From positions 1,240,001 through 1,304,000 of the forward strand of contig NZ_CP029758.2 of assembly GCF_004006395.2 (NCBI RefSeq): DNA of 64,000 nucleotides, written 5' to 3'. Source of the DNA: Clostridium sp. AWRP (lineage in GTDB: Bacteria > Bacillota > Clostridia > Clostridiales > Clostridiaceae). Under the pieces are notes generated by a model. That model was not told the origin of the DNA. It was given only the letters and a program-made list of their open reading frames with translations, and did not search any database. This document shows, piece after piece, positions 53,670 to 62,905 of this stretch (position 1 is the first letter of the stretch; the number at the start of each line of letters is the position of its first letter). The translations under genes were made by a program, and so were the position numbers.

Positions 53670-56234
53670 TTGAATGATGTTTTAAACAAACTTTATACTG
53701 CAAATCAAAGTAAAAGAATAGAAAAATTAACTAACGATTTATACTCGGTAACTCCTGAAATCGAAGCGCAAAGAGCAGTTTTAATAACGGAATCTTTTAA
53801 GGAAACTGAAGCTTATCCTATGATTATTAGAAGAGCTAAAGCTTTAGAAAAAATACTAAATGAAATGGATATAGTTATTCGTGATGAAGAACTTATTGTA
53901 GGAAATTTAACTAAAAAACCTAGGGCGGCTTCAATATTTCCGGAATTTTCAAACAAGTGGCTTTTAGAGGAATTTGATACTCTTGCAAAAAGAACTGGTG
54001 ATGTATTCCTTATTAGTGAAGATGTAAAATCACAACTTAGAGAAGTATTTAAATATTGGGATGGAAAAACAACAAATGAGCTTGCAACAGAGTATATGTT
54101 TTCAGAAACGAAGGAAGCAATGGAAGCAGGGGTATTTACTGTTGGAAATTATTACTTCAATGGTATAGGTCATATTTCTGTAGATTATGCAAAAGTATTA
54201 TCTAAAGGATTTAACGGTATAATTGAAGATGCGGAAAGTGAAAAGGCTAAAGCAGATAAACAAGATCCAGATTACATAAAGAAGGATCAGTTTTTAACAG
54301 CTGTAATCATAACTTCAAAAGCTGTTATTAAATTTGCTAGACGTTTTGCAGAATTAGCTAGAAATTTAGCAAGTCAATCATTGGATTCACGAAGACGTGA
54401 AGAGTTAATGCAAATAGCTGAAAATTGTCAGTGGGTACCTGAAAGACCAGCTAGAACATTTTATGAGGCTCTACAATCATTTTGGTTTGTACAATCTATT
54501 ATTCAGATAGAATCTAATGGACATTCAATTTCACCTATGCGTTTTGACCAATATATGTATCCTTATTTTAAGAAGGATATATCAAACGGACTTATTACAC
54601 AAGAAAAAGCTCAAGAACTTTTAGATTGTCTATGGGTTAAATTTAATGATGTTAATAAAGTTCGTGATGAAGGATCAACAAAAGCATTTGGTGGATATCC
54701 AATGTTCCAGAACTTAATTGTAGGTGGACAAACTATTGATGGAAGAGATGCTACAAATGAGCTTTCATTTATGTGTCTTGAAGCTACTGCACATACCAAG
54801 TTACCACAACCGTCAATTTCAATAAGAGCTTGGAACAAAACTCCAGATGAGTTATTATTAAAAGCTGCTGAAGTAACTCGTTTAGGTTTAGGTATGCCAG
54901 CTTACTATAATGATGAAGTTATCATCCCTTCTTTGACAAGTCGAGGTCTTACATTAGAAGATGCTAGAGATTATGGTATTATTGGGTGCGTAGAACCTCA
55001 AAAAGGTGGAAAGACTGAAGGGTGGCATGATGCTGCATTCTTTAATATTGTAAAGGTATTAGAGATAACTATAAATAATGGTATGGATAATGGAAAACAG
55101 ATAGGATTAAGAACTGGAGACTTCGCTTCTTTTACATCATTTGAGAAACTATTTGATGCATACAAATTGCAAATGGAATATTTTGTTAAACTTTTAGTTA
55201 ATGCAGATAACAGCGTAGATCTAGCACACGGAGAGAGAGCACCATTACCATTCTTATCTTCAATGGCAGACGATTGTATAGCTAGAGGAAAATCATTACA
55301 AGAAGGAGGAGCGCATTACAACTTTACAGGACCACAAGGAGTAGGAGTTGCAAATGCAGCAGACTCATTAGAAGCTATTAAAAAACTTGTTTTTGAAGAC
55401 AAAAAAATAAGTTTACAGGATTTAAAGAATGCGTTAGATACTAATTTTGGTGAATGTAAGAAAAGTCCAATGTCTGAACTTGCTAAGAGCATAAATGAAG
55501 TGGGTGATATGAAAGGATTAACACCTGAAACTATATTGAAAGTTATTGAGAAATTATTATCAGAAGAAAAGAAAACCTCATTAGAAGGCTTGGAACCGGG
55601 TAAAGATATTAACTTAGGTAGTTATGGAAATAAAGAGAGTATTCGCCAAATGCTATTAAATAGAGCACCTAAGTTTGGTAATGACATAGATGAGGTTGAT
55701 GATTTAGCACGAGAAGCTGCATTAATTTACTGTAATGAAGTTGAAAAATACACTAATCCACGTAATGGTCAATTCCAACCAGGACTTTATCCTGTTTCTG
55801 CAAATGTTCCAATGGGATCACAGACAGGAGCAACACCAGATGGAAGAAAAGCTGGGGAACCACTAGCAGATGGTGTATCACCAGTTTCAGGAAGAGATGC
55901 AATGGGACCAACTGCAGCTGCTAATTCTGTTGCGAAAATAGACCATTGTAAAGCTTCAAATGGTACATTATTTAATCAAAAGTTTCATCCATCTGCTTTA
56001 GAAGGTCAGACTGGCTTACAGAATTTATCTTCTCTAGTAAGAACCTTTTTCGATGAAAAAGGATTACATGTACAATTTAATGTAGTAAGTAGAGAAACGC
56101 TTTTAGATGCTCAAAAGAATCCTGAAAATTATAGAAATCTAGTAGTACGTGTAGCTGGATATAGTGCTCACTTTACTTCTTTAGATAAGTCAATTCAGGA
56201 TGATATTATAAAAAGAACAGAACATACTTTTTAG
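53670..56234 (+). CDS. B12-independent glycerol/1,2-propanediol dehydratase (glycyl radical enzyme)
   Basis: 854 residues. Dehydrates glycerol or a 1,2-diol to the aldehyde through a glycyl radical. Active-site residues of the Clostridium butyricum glycerol dehydratase are present: His168 (NGIGH), His285-Ser286 (NGHSIS), Cys440 and Glu442 (GCVEP) and Asp454 (EGWHD), plus the radical Gly830 in VRVAGYS. The known enzyme is 787 residues; this one carries about 60 extra residues between Phe593 and Ile658 with a helix TPETILKVIEKLLSEEKK (618-635). Start TTG at 53670 after AAGGGGG. Followed by its activase. The diol preference cannot be read from sequence. Confidence 0.9.
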   Translation: MNDVLNKLYTANQSKRIEKLTNDLYSVTPEIEAQRAVLITESFKETEAYPMIIRRAKALEKILNEMDIVIRDEELIVGNLTKKPRAASIFPEFSNKWLLEEFDTLAKRTGDVFLISEDVKSQLREVFKYWDGKTTNELATEYMFSETKEAMEAGVFTVGNYYFNGIGHISVDYAKVLSKGFNGIIEDAESEKAKADKQDPDYIKKDQFLTAVIITSKAVIKFARRFAELARNLASQSLDSRRREELMQIAENCQWVPERPARTFYEALQSFWFVQSIIQIESNGHSISPMRFDQYMYPYFKKDISNGLITQEKAQELLDCLWVKFNDVNKVRDEGSTKAFGGYPMFQNLIVGGQTIDGRDATNELSFMCLEATAHTKLPQPSISIRAWNKTPDELLLKAAEVTRLGLGMPAYYNDEVIIPSLTSRGLTLEDARDYGIIGCVEPQKGGKTEGWHDAAFFNIVKVLEITINNGMDNGKQIGLRTGDFASFTSFEKLFDAYKLQMEYFVKLLVNADNSVDLAHGERAPLPFLSSMADDCIARGKSLQEGGAHYNFTGPQGVGVANAADSLEAIKKLVFEDKKISLQDLKNALDTNFGECKKSPMSELAKSINEVGDMKGLTPETILKVIEKLLSEEKKTSLEGLEPGKDINLGSYGNKESIRQMLLNRAPKFGNDIDEVDDLAREAALIYCNEVEKYTNPRNGQFQPGLYPVSANVPMGSQTGATPDGRKAGEPLADGVSPVSGRDAMGPTAAANSVAKIDHCKASNGTLFNQKFHPSALEGQTGLQNLSSLVRTFFDEKGLHVQFNVVSRETLLDAQKNPENYRNLVVRVAGYSAHFTSLDKSIQDDIIKRTEHTF

Positions 56235-56255
56235 TCAGTTTGGTTCCATATATGT

Positions 56256-56282
56256 TGAGGAAGGGTTTTTACTACTTCCTCA
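56256..56282 (+). terminator. Hairpin between dehydratase and activase
   Basis: TGAGGAAG (56256-56263) and CTTCCTCA (56275-56282) pair over 8 bases, followed by TTTTTAAAT. It may let most transcripts stop after the dehydratase and so keep the activase low. Confidence 0.6.
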
Positions 56283-56352
56283 TTTTTAAATTAGTAAAAG
56301 AGAGTTAGTTGTAAAGTTTTTTATAGAGCAGCTTTTTATAGGAGGAAAAGTT

Positions 56353-57285
56353 ATGTTGAATTATCAAGTGAATTTAGATAAAAAAGGAGTTATTTTTGAT
56401 ATACAGAGATTTTCTGTTCATGATGGACCGGGAATTCGTACAATAGTCTTTTTTAAAGGCTGCCCATTATCTTGTCGTTGGTGTAGTAACCCAGAATCTC
56501 AGTGTATGGAGCCACAAGTAATGTTTATTCCAAGCAAATGTATAGGATGTAAAAAGTGCTATGAAGTTTGCAGCAATGGAGCAATAGACTTCAACCTTCC
56601 TTCTAGAGTTGATCAGAATAAATGTGTTAAGTGTGGTAAGTGTGTTGAAAATTGTTATGCTGGAGCTTTGAATTTAGCAGGAAACACGAGAACTGTAAAG
56701 GAATTGTTACTAGAATTGAAAAAGGATAATATATATTATAGACGATCTGGTGGTGGAATTACTTTATCAGGAGGAGAAGTAACAGCTCAACCTGAGTTTG
56801 CTGAAGAATTATTAAAAGGATGCAAACAAAATGGTTGGCACACAGCCATTGAAACCGCAGCATTTACATCTCCAAAGGTTTTAGAAAGGATGTTACCCTG
56901 GATTGATTTAGTTATGCTTGATATTAAGCACATGGATGCAAATAAACATTTAGAGTATACAGGAAAGCCTAATGGGGTAATTTTACAGAATGCAAAATTA
57001 ATAGCTCAGTTTGGAACTCAGTTAATAATAAGAGTACCTGTTATTCCGGGAGTTAATAACGATGAAAATAATGTAAGAGCTACAGCTAATTTTGCAGTTA
57101 GCCTTAAAAGTGTTAAAGAATTGCATCTTCTACCATACCATCGTCTTGGTGAAAATAAGTATGAGTACTTAGGACATGATTATATAATGAAGGGTTTACA
57201 ACCACCTACTAAAGAAGAAATAAATAATCTTAAAGAACTAGTGGAAGAGTATGGACTAATATGTAAAGTTGGTGGAATTGACTAG
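56353..57285 (+). CDS. Glycyl-radical enzyme activating enzyme (radical SAM)
   Basis: 310 residues. Radical SAM cluster motif CPLSCRWC (about residues 37-44), two ferredoxin-type 4Fe-4S inserts (CIGCKKCYEVC and CVKCGKCVENC, about 62-105), and the SAM segment GGGITLSGGEVTAQPEF. It installs the radical on Gly830 of the preceding dehydratase. Excellent GGAGG site. Equivalent of DhaB2 of C. butyricum. Confidence 0.92.
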   Translation: MLNYQVNLDKKGVIFDIQRFSVHDGPGIRTIVFFKGCPLSCRWCSNPESQCMEPQVMFIPSKCIGCKKCYEVCSNGAIDFNLPSRVDQNKCVKCGKCVENCYAGALNLAGNTRTVKELLLELKKDNIYYRRSGGGITLSGGEVTAQPEFAEELLKGCKQNGWHTAIETAAFTSPKVLERMLPWIDLVMLDIKHMDANKHLEYTGKPNGVILQNAKLIAQFGTQLIIRVPVIPGVNNDENNVRATANFAVSLKSVKELHLLPYHRLGENKYEYLGHDYIMKGLQPPTKEEINNLKELVEEYGLICKVGGID

Positions 57286-57302
57286 TTCTAAATGATAAAT
57301 AG

Positions 57303-57342
57303 AGAGAAGCGTATTAAACATCCAGCTTTAATATGCTTCTCT
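57303..57342. terminator. Terminator between activase and response regulator
   Basis: AGAGAAGCGTATTAAA (57303-57318) and TTTAATATGCTTCTCT (57327-57342) form a 16-base stem with one G-T pair and an 8-base loop. The activase (+) and response regulator (-) genes converge here. Confidence 0.75.
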
Positions 57343-57362
57343 TATTAATTCGTCAGTAATTT

Positions 57363-58109
57363 TTAGGGATTAGTGCAATAACTCATTTTAAATTTGTAAG
57401 GTGACTTATTCTCGTTCTTAAAAAATACTTTGCTGAAATATGCAATATCAGTATAACCTACTTCCATGGCAATTTGTGTTATAGATTTATCTGTATTAAC
57501 TAATAATTTTTTAGCATTTTCAAGTCTAAGATTTGTAATATACTGAGTAAATGTCACTCCCATTTTTTGTTTAAAATATCTACTTAAGTACTGAGGATTT
57601 AAGTGTACAAAATTTGCTACAGTATTTAATTTTATATCTTGTGTATAGTTATTATCAATATATTTTATTGCAGTTTTTATAGTACTTTCAGAAATTTCCT
57701 TAGACTTTAAATTAGCTATTTTTCTAGAATCAAAGTTATCTATAGATTTAAGAGCTTTATTTATAGAAGCCTTTAGATTAGATGGCCGAACAGGTTTTAA
57801 TAAATAATCTATTACTCCATATTTTATTGCTGTTTGTGCGTAGTCAAATTCTCCATAGGCTGTTATTATAATTGTTTTAGTGTTTGGCAGAAAGCTAATT
57901 ATTTCTTTTTGAGCATCTAAACCAGTTTTTTCAGGCATTTTTATATCCATAAGAATTATATCAGGTTTATTTATCTTAGCATTTAATATTGCTTCTTCTC
58001 CGTTTTTGGAATCTCCTTTAATATCAATATTAAAGAATTCTCTTTGTAATAATATTCTTAATGATCTTCTCTCAAGAGGTTCATCATCGACTATCATAAG
58101 TTTATACAT
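57363..58109 (-). CDS. AraC-type response regulator
   Basis: 248 residues: receiver domain (VDDEPLERR; phospho-Asp in DIILMDIKMPEKTG, about 53) and C-terminal AraC HTH (about 150-245; LNPQYLSRYFKQKMGVTFTQY and MEVGYTDIAYFSKVF). The ATG at 58109 is 9 bases after GGAGG. It is downstream of and coupled to the PocR sensor kinase. It most likely activates the dehydratase and microcompartment operons on the other strand. Confidence 0.88.
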   Translation of the reverse strand: MYKLMIVDDEPLERRSLRILLQREFFNIDIKGDSKNGEEAILNAKINKPDIILMDIKMPEKTGLDAQKEIISFLPNTKTIIITAYGEFDYAQTAIKYGVIDYLLKPVRPSNLKASINKALKSIDNFDSRKIANLKSKEISESTIKTAIKYIDNNYTQDIKLNTVANFVHLNPQYLSRYFKQKMGVTFTQYITNLRLENAKKLLVNTDKSITQIAMEVGYTDIAYFSKVFFKNENKSPYKFKMSYCTNP

Positions 58110-58133
58110 CTTAATCATCCTCCTGTTAAGGTA

Positions 58134-59345
58134 TTATTTCAATTTTGGAATACGTATATATACTTTTGTTCCAACATCAAGAGTACTTTTTATTTTCAGA
58201 CCGTAATCTCTACCAAAATAATGTTTTAGCCTATTATCAGTATTTTGCAGTCCTATACCTAAACCACTATCAGAGAGGTCTTTTGAGTTATTTAATAGGT
58301 TAAGTATGCTGCTATTAATTCCTCTGCCATTATCACTTATTTCAATTATTATATCTTTTTTTGAATTGGAGGTGCTATTTATAGTTATTTTTCCACCTTC
58401 TTTTTTTGTTTCAAGTCCATGAACGAGGGAGTTTTCAACAAGTGGTTGAAGAATCATGGTTGGAATTCTATATTCATTAAGAGATTCATCTATATTAATT
58501 TCATAGGAAATTCTATCACTGTACCTTAAAGCTTGGATAAAAAGATATCGTTTTATATTAGTAATTTCATCTTTAAGCTTGGGAAACTCCTCTAAGTTCC
58601 GTAAGCTATATCTTAATAAATCAGAGAGATTATATATTAGTTCTTCTGTTGTAGGAGCATTTTCAATTAGAGCCATACTTGCTATTGTATTTAAAGTGTT
58701 AAACAAAAAGTGAGGATTAATTTGGGCTTGTATAGTTTTTAACTGCATTTTTTTGGCATACTGTTCAAGCTTAATTTTTTCTTCACTTTCTTTTAATAAT
58801 TTTTCCTGCGTAAGAGTATGAAGACCCATTTCAGCTATATAATTTGCAAGAAATGTATAAAATGAAACACAATTTCGTAGGTAGTCGCTTTCAACAATTT
58901 CTATGCGTTCAGCAGCTTCCTTTAGTTTTTTTAGGGGAATTTCATAATTCTTAGAAATCCAATTTAAGTCTATGGAATCTCTTGTTTGTTGTCCTTTTAG
59001 TAATACTTGTCCGCCCAATACGGCACCTACGTAGATATCGTTTACTATTATAGGTGCAGCACAATCCATTAGCCCTGTGTGACATTTATATACTCTTGAT
59101 TTTTTATCCTTCATGGCCATAAAGCCTGCTTGAGAATCACAGGATATACAGTTTTTACATCCTTTTGGGGAGGAACGAATAAGTTTACAAAATGGTGTAA
59201 AATTGTTTTCATTACAAACAGGAACCCCGTGAATATCTGTTGTAACTGCAGAAAAAATAACTATTTTAGCGAGTTTGTCTTGGATATCTTTTAAAGTGTT
59301 TATATCAATAATGTCACTGAATTTAAGATCTTTTAATGAATTCAT
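58134..59345 (-). CDS. PocR-domain sensor histidine kinase
   Basis: 403 residues, no membrane helix. The N-terminal PocR domain (about 10-170) has a cysteine pattern (CKLIRSSPKGCKNCISCD, CHTGLMDC) typical of PocR ligand-binding modules. The C-terminal LytS-like kinase has HFLFNTLNTIASMA (phospho-acceptor His, about 213) and HATPase motifs (GRGINSS, GLGIGLQN). PocR in Salmonella senses 1,2-propanediol, so an intracellular diol sensor is likely. Confidence 0.87.
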   Translation of the reverse strand: MNSLKDLKFSDIIDINTLKDIQDKLAKIVIFSAVTTDIHGVPVCNENNFTPFCKLIRSSPKGCKNCISCDSQAGFMAMKDKKSRVYKCHTGLMDCAAPIIVNDIYVGAVLGGQVLLKGQQTRDSIDLNWISKNYEIPLKKLKEAAERIEIVESDYLRNCVSFYTFLANYIAEMGLHTLTQEKLLKESEEKIKLEQYAKKMQLKTIQAQINPHFLFNTLNTIASMALIENAPTTEELIYNLSDLLRYSLRNLEEFPKLKDEITNIKRYLFIQALRYSDRISYEINIDESLNEYRIPTMILQPLVENSLVHGLETKKEGGKITINSTSNSKKDIIIEISDNGRGINSSILNLLNNSKDLSDSGLGIGLQNTDNRLKHYFGRDYGLKIKSTLDVGTKVYIRIPKLK

Positions 59346-59551
59346 TTGTATATCCTCCGTAAAAAAAAATCTTGTAAATAGTAAATTACTTTAGAAATAT
59401 AGCTTATGTATATTTGTAAAATTTAAGAATATTTTAAGGGGTACACGATTTGAAAGTCACAGAAAATAAAATTAAAACTTATTGAGTTTATTTTTTAACA
59501 ATTAAAACTGTGAAAATAAAATAAGTTAAATGAAAAATAGATATTTAACTT

Positions 59552-59577
59552 ATATAATACTCAAATATAATACTCAA
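59552..59577. repeat. 13-bp perfect tandem repeat
   Basis: ATATAATACTCAA occurs twice in direct tandem. Each copy holds a TATAAT. It may be two regulator half-sites or overlapping -10 elements of the divergent promoter region. Confidence 0.55.
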
Positions 59578-59817
59578 ACAAAATTTGTCGCTTAATAGAA
59601 TTATAATATTTAATGTGTCGATTTACAAGAAAATTAACTAATGAATATAAAAATATAACAAATTTCTAAGATGTCAAAATAGTACAACATATAAAAATAT
59701 ATATTGTACAAAATGGAGTCGAATTTATTAAAAAATTTTATTTGCTTTTGTAATAAAATTAAACCACAAATTTGATTATAAAAAATATTAGAAACTTTTG
59801 GGGGTGAGATCTTATAG

Positions 59818-59910
59818 GAAAAAAACATTGCTAGATACAGTAATTTAATAAATTATCAGCTAATAAGAAGGCTGCAAGGTTTAGTAGCTAAGGTAGCAAA
59901 TGTTAAATAA
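59818..59910 (+). other. Small start-less frame encoding an amphipathic helix
   Basis: Thirty codons between stops encode a sequence ending NYQLIRRLQGLVAKVANVK. A strong GGGGGTG lies about 15 bases ahead, but between them is a TAG (59815-59817) and no standard start follows in frame. It could be a decayed microcompartment gene end or a non-canonically started peptide. Confidence 0.3.
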
Positions 59911-59954
59911 ATTTACCTTCATTGTCAAAATATTAAATGTTTCGAGGTGGAAAA

Positions 59955-60821
59955 ATGGATCAAGAGATAATCAATAAGGTTTTGGAAGAGCTTAGAAAGA
60001 AAACAAATTGTGAAAATTCAAGTGGTACAACAACAGATAAAACACAAAATACACAAAATTCTAAACCAGAATTAAAGGAAGAAAAAATAATAGAAAAGGA
60101 AGAAAAGAGGGAAGCTTTTATGATAAATGATACGCCTGTAATAACAGAATATGTAGGATGTGCTATTGGAGATACGGTTGGTTTGGTTATTGCTAACATT
60201 GATGGAAGTATTCAAGAAAAAATGAACTTGGATCCTAAGTACCGTTCTTTAGGAATTATAAGTGCAAGAACAGGTGCTGGACCTCATATTATGGCTGCAG
60301 ATGAAGCCGTAAAAGCAACAAATACTGTAATTGCGGCAATAGAGCTTCCAAGGGATACAAAAGGTGGTGCAGGACATGGATCACTCATAATTTTTGCTTC
60401 TGAAGATGTATCAGATGCTAGAAGAGCTGTTGAAGTTGCATTAAAAGATGTAGAAAGAACATTTGGAGATGTATATGGATGTGATGCAGGACATGCAGAA
60501 CTTCATTATACTGCAAGAGCAAGTCTTGCACTCGAAAAGGCTTATGGGGCTCCACTTGGAAAATCTTTTGGAATAGTTGTAGGAGCACCAGCAGGGGTAG
60601 GATTAGTTATGGCAGATACTGCAATGAAAACTGCTAATGTGGAATTAGTTACTTATGCAAGTCCAAATGATGGTACAGCACATTCCAATGAGGTAATTAT
60701 ATCAATAACAGGAGATTCTGGAGCTGTTAAGCAATCTGTAATAGCGGCTAGAGAAGTAGGAATAGGAATATTAAAATCTATGGGACAAAATCCTATTTCA
60801 ACTACAAAGCCTTATATTTAA
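59955..60821 (+). CDS. pduB: Microcompartment shell protein PduB (tandem BMC trimer)
   Basis: 288 residues. After a 55-residue charged, low-complexity leader (starting MDQEIINKVLEELRKK, an amphipathic helix), two BMC domains follow: VGCAIGDTVGLVIANI, SARTGAGPHIMAADEAVKA, RDTKGGAGHG and GDVYGCDAGHAELHYTARASLALEK match PduB. It forms a trimeric shell tile with a gated pore; the N-terminal helix of PduB is thought to bind cargo. ATG at 59955 after AGGTGG; MFRGG upstream is not needed. Confidence 0.92.
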   Translation: MDQEIINKVLEELRKKTNCENSSGTTTDKTQNTQNSKPELKEEKIIEKEEKREAFMINDTPVITEYVGCAIGDTVGLVIANIDGSIQEKMNLDPKYRSLGIISARTGAGPHIMAADEAVKATNTVIAAIELPRDTKGGAGHGSLIIFASEDVSDARRAVEVALKDVERTFGDVYGCDAGHAELHYTARASLALEKAYGAPLGKSFGIVVGAPAGVGLVMADTAMKTANVELVTYASPNDGTAHSNEVIISITGDSGAVKQSVIAAREVGIGILKSMGQNPISTTKPYI

Positions 60822-60875
60822 GATATATGCGAAGTTTATATAAATATATGTTATAAACGTAAAAGAAGGGATAAT

Positions 60876-62018
60876 ATGAATACATTTAACATTAAACCTA
60901 CAATTTGTTTTGATAGAGGGTCGATAGAGTATTTGAAAAGCATAAAGAATAAAAAAGTATGTATAGTTACGGACCCATTTATGCTTAAATCAGGTACTGC
61001 AGATAAAATAATTGACATATTAAAAGATAATAAAGTTAAGTATGAAATTTTTTCAGAGATAAAACCTGATCCGCCGATTGAAATCGTTGCTATGGGAGTA
61101 AATAAAATGAGAATATTTAAACCAGATGTAGTAATTGCATTAGGTGGCGGTTCATCAATTGATGCTACAAAAAGCATTATATTTTTTACTATTAAAATAT
61201 TAAATACTAATGGAGGCAATTATAAAAAACCATTATTTATAGCTATTCCAACTACTAGTGGTACAGGATCAGAAGTTACTTCTTTTTCAGTAATTACTAT
61301 GGGAAGTACAAAATTTCCTTTGATTAATGATGAATTAGTTCCAGATATAGCTATAATAGATGCAAATCTTGTTAAAACAGTGCCTCAACAAATAACAGCA
61401 GATACTGGAATGGATGTTTTGACTCATGCTATTGAGGCGTATGTTTCGACAAAAAGCTCTGATTATACAGATGCGCTGGCTGAAAAGGTTGTAAAATTAG
61501 TATTTGACTATTTACTAAGGGCTTATAGAGATGGAAACGATGTGTTTGCAAGAGAAAAATTGCATAATGCATCTTGTATTGCTGGTATGGCATTTACAAA
61601 TGCATCTCTAGGAATTAATCACAGTATGGCACATACATTAGGGGGGAAATTTCATATACCACATGGTAGGGCAAATGCAATTTTATTACCTTATGTTATT
61701 GAGTATAATGCTAATTTGAAATCAGAAAATGAAACAGAATCAGGAAAAAAGTATGCTAATTTGTCTAGAATCTTAGGGTTACCTTGTGCTTCTACAAATG
61801 AGGGAGTAAAAAGTATTATTGCTGCAATAAAAATATTAATGAATGCAACTAATACACCTATGAACTTACAGGAAGTAAACATAGATAAACTTGATTTTTT
61901 AAAAGAACTAGAAAATATGGTAAATGATGCTTTAAATGATAAATGCACAGCTACTAATCCAAGGAAAGCTAGCAAAGAAGAAATAGCTCAATTGTTTCAA
62001 GAAGTTTATGGTAAATAG
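60876..62018 (+). CDS. Iron-containing alcohol dehydrogenase (PduQ/EutG-like)
   Basis: 380 residues. GGGSSIDATKS (about 88) binds NAD; DVLTHAIEAY (about 192) and NHSMAHTLGGKFHIPHG (about 248) supply the metal His and Asp residues. In microcompartments this enzyme reduces the aldehyde to alcohol and recycles NADH. Good AAGGG site, 54 bases after pduB. Confidence 0.88.
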   Translation: MNTFNIKPTICFDRGSIEYLKSIKNKKVCIVTDPFMLKSGTADKIIDILKDNKVKYEIFSEIKPDPPIEIVAMGVNKMRIFKPDVVIALGGGSSIDATKSIIFFTIKILNTNGGNYKKPLFIAIPTTSGTGSEVTSFSVITMGSTKFPLINDELVPDIAIIDANLVKTVPQQITADTGMDVLTHAIEAYVSTKSSDYTDALAEKVVKLVFDYLLRAYRDGNDVFAREKLHNASCIAGMAFTNASLGINHSMAHTLGGKFHIPHGRANAILLPYVIEYNANLKSENETESGKKYANLSRILGLPCASTNEGVKSIIAAIKILMNATNTPMNLQEVNIDKLDFLKELENMVNDALNDKCTATNPRKASKEEIAQLFQEVYGK

Positions 62019-62062
62019 CGTTTTTATAAATTAGCGAAAATGTTAACAATAAGGAGGGTAAT

Positions 62063-62884
62063 ATGAATATGAAAAATAAATTATTAGGTGAATGTTTTGC
62101 TGAATTTATAGGTACATTTATCTTATTATTTATTGGAATTGGGGTAGTAGCAGCTCTAGTTGCAGTAAATGCAAACGTTACATTTTGGGGATTATCTATG
62201 TGTTGGGGATTAGCTATAACAATAGCTATATTTGTTGTTGGCGATACTTCCGGAGCTCATATAAATCCTGCGGTTACAATAGCTCTAGCAGTATGGAAGA
62301 AATTTGACAAAAAGAAAGTAATTCCTTATATTATTTCACAAATTTTAGGAGCTTTTACAGCAGCAGCAATAGTTTATGGATTATATGGTAGTTCTATAAG
62401 ACAATTTGAAAGCAGCAAAAATATTATTAGAAACTCACAAGCTGGGTGGAGTTCAGCAGGAATATTTAGTACATTCCCTAAAACAGGGTTGTCAATGTTT
62501 AATGCTTTTATGGTAGAAATGTGTATAACAGCCATTTTGGTATTAGTTATTTTTGCAGTAACAGATGGATGCAATAAAAGTTGTCCTAAAAATGGTATGC
62601 CAGCTTTGGCTATAGGTTTAGTAGTAGCGTTATTAGGAGCATCATTTGGAACTTTAACTGGTTTTGCTATGAATCCAGCTCGTGATTTTGGTCCAAGATT
62701 ATTATGTGTACTGGCAGGATGGGGAACAAATGCTTTTGGACCTAATAACTATGGACTTATTGTACCTATATTTGCTCCTATTGTAGGAGGAATTTTAGGT
62801 GGAGGTATATATGAAAAATTAATTTCACTTTATTTACCTGCTAAAATGAAATCTAGTATTGAAAAGAATCAGGTTGAGAGCTAG
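62063..62884 (+). CDS. glpF: Glycerol/diol uptake facilitator (aquaglyceroporin)
   Basis: 273 residues, six membrane helices and two half-helices with NPA motifs: GAHINPAVTIALA (about 68) and FAMNPARDFGPR (about 201). The Asp after the second NPAR is typical of glycerol-conducting rather than water-selective channels. It probably brings in glycerol or 1,2-propanediol, like PduF. ATG at 62063 after AAGGAGGG; ATG at 62069 is possible. Confidence 0.9.
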   Translation: MNMKNKLLGECFAEFIGTFILLFIGIGVVAALVAVNANVTFWGLSMCWGLAITIAIFVVGDTSGAHINPAVTIALAVWKKFDKKKVIPYIISQILGAFTAAAIVYGLYGSSIRQFESSKNIIRNSQAGWSSAGIFSTFPKTGLSMFNAFMVEMCITAILVLVIFAVTDGCNKSCPKNGMPALAIGLVVALLGASFGTLTGFAMNPARDFGPRLLCVLAGWGTNAFGPNNYGLIVPIFAPIVGGILGGGIYEKLISLYLPAKMKSSIEKNQVES

Positions 62885-62905
62885 AGAGGGTAAAGGGGGT
62901 TCAAA

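Larger units (their letters stand above)
59346..59954 (+). other. Regulatory region upstream of pduB
   Basis: 609 bases, very A/T-rich. It contains promoters for the kinase (-) and the microcompartment genes (+), a perfect 13-base tandem repeat at 59552-59577, and a small frame at 59818-59910. No riboswitch or RNA gene is evident; in particular no B12 riboswitch-like structure. Confidence 0.5.

Noticed and set aside
53670..56234. Choline trimethylamine-lyase (CutC) instead of diol dehydratase
   Set aside because: The residue 14 positions after the active Cys is the Asp of the EGWHD motif and the GHS pair is present, both matching glycerol/propanediol dehydratases.
59346..59954. B12 riboswitch before the microcompartment genes
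   Set aside because: No B12-box-like sequence is visible, in line with a B12-independent dehydratase.
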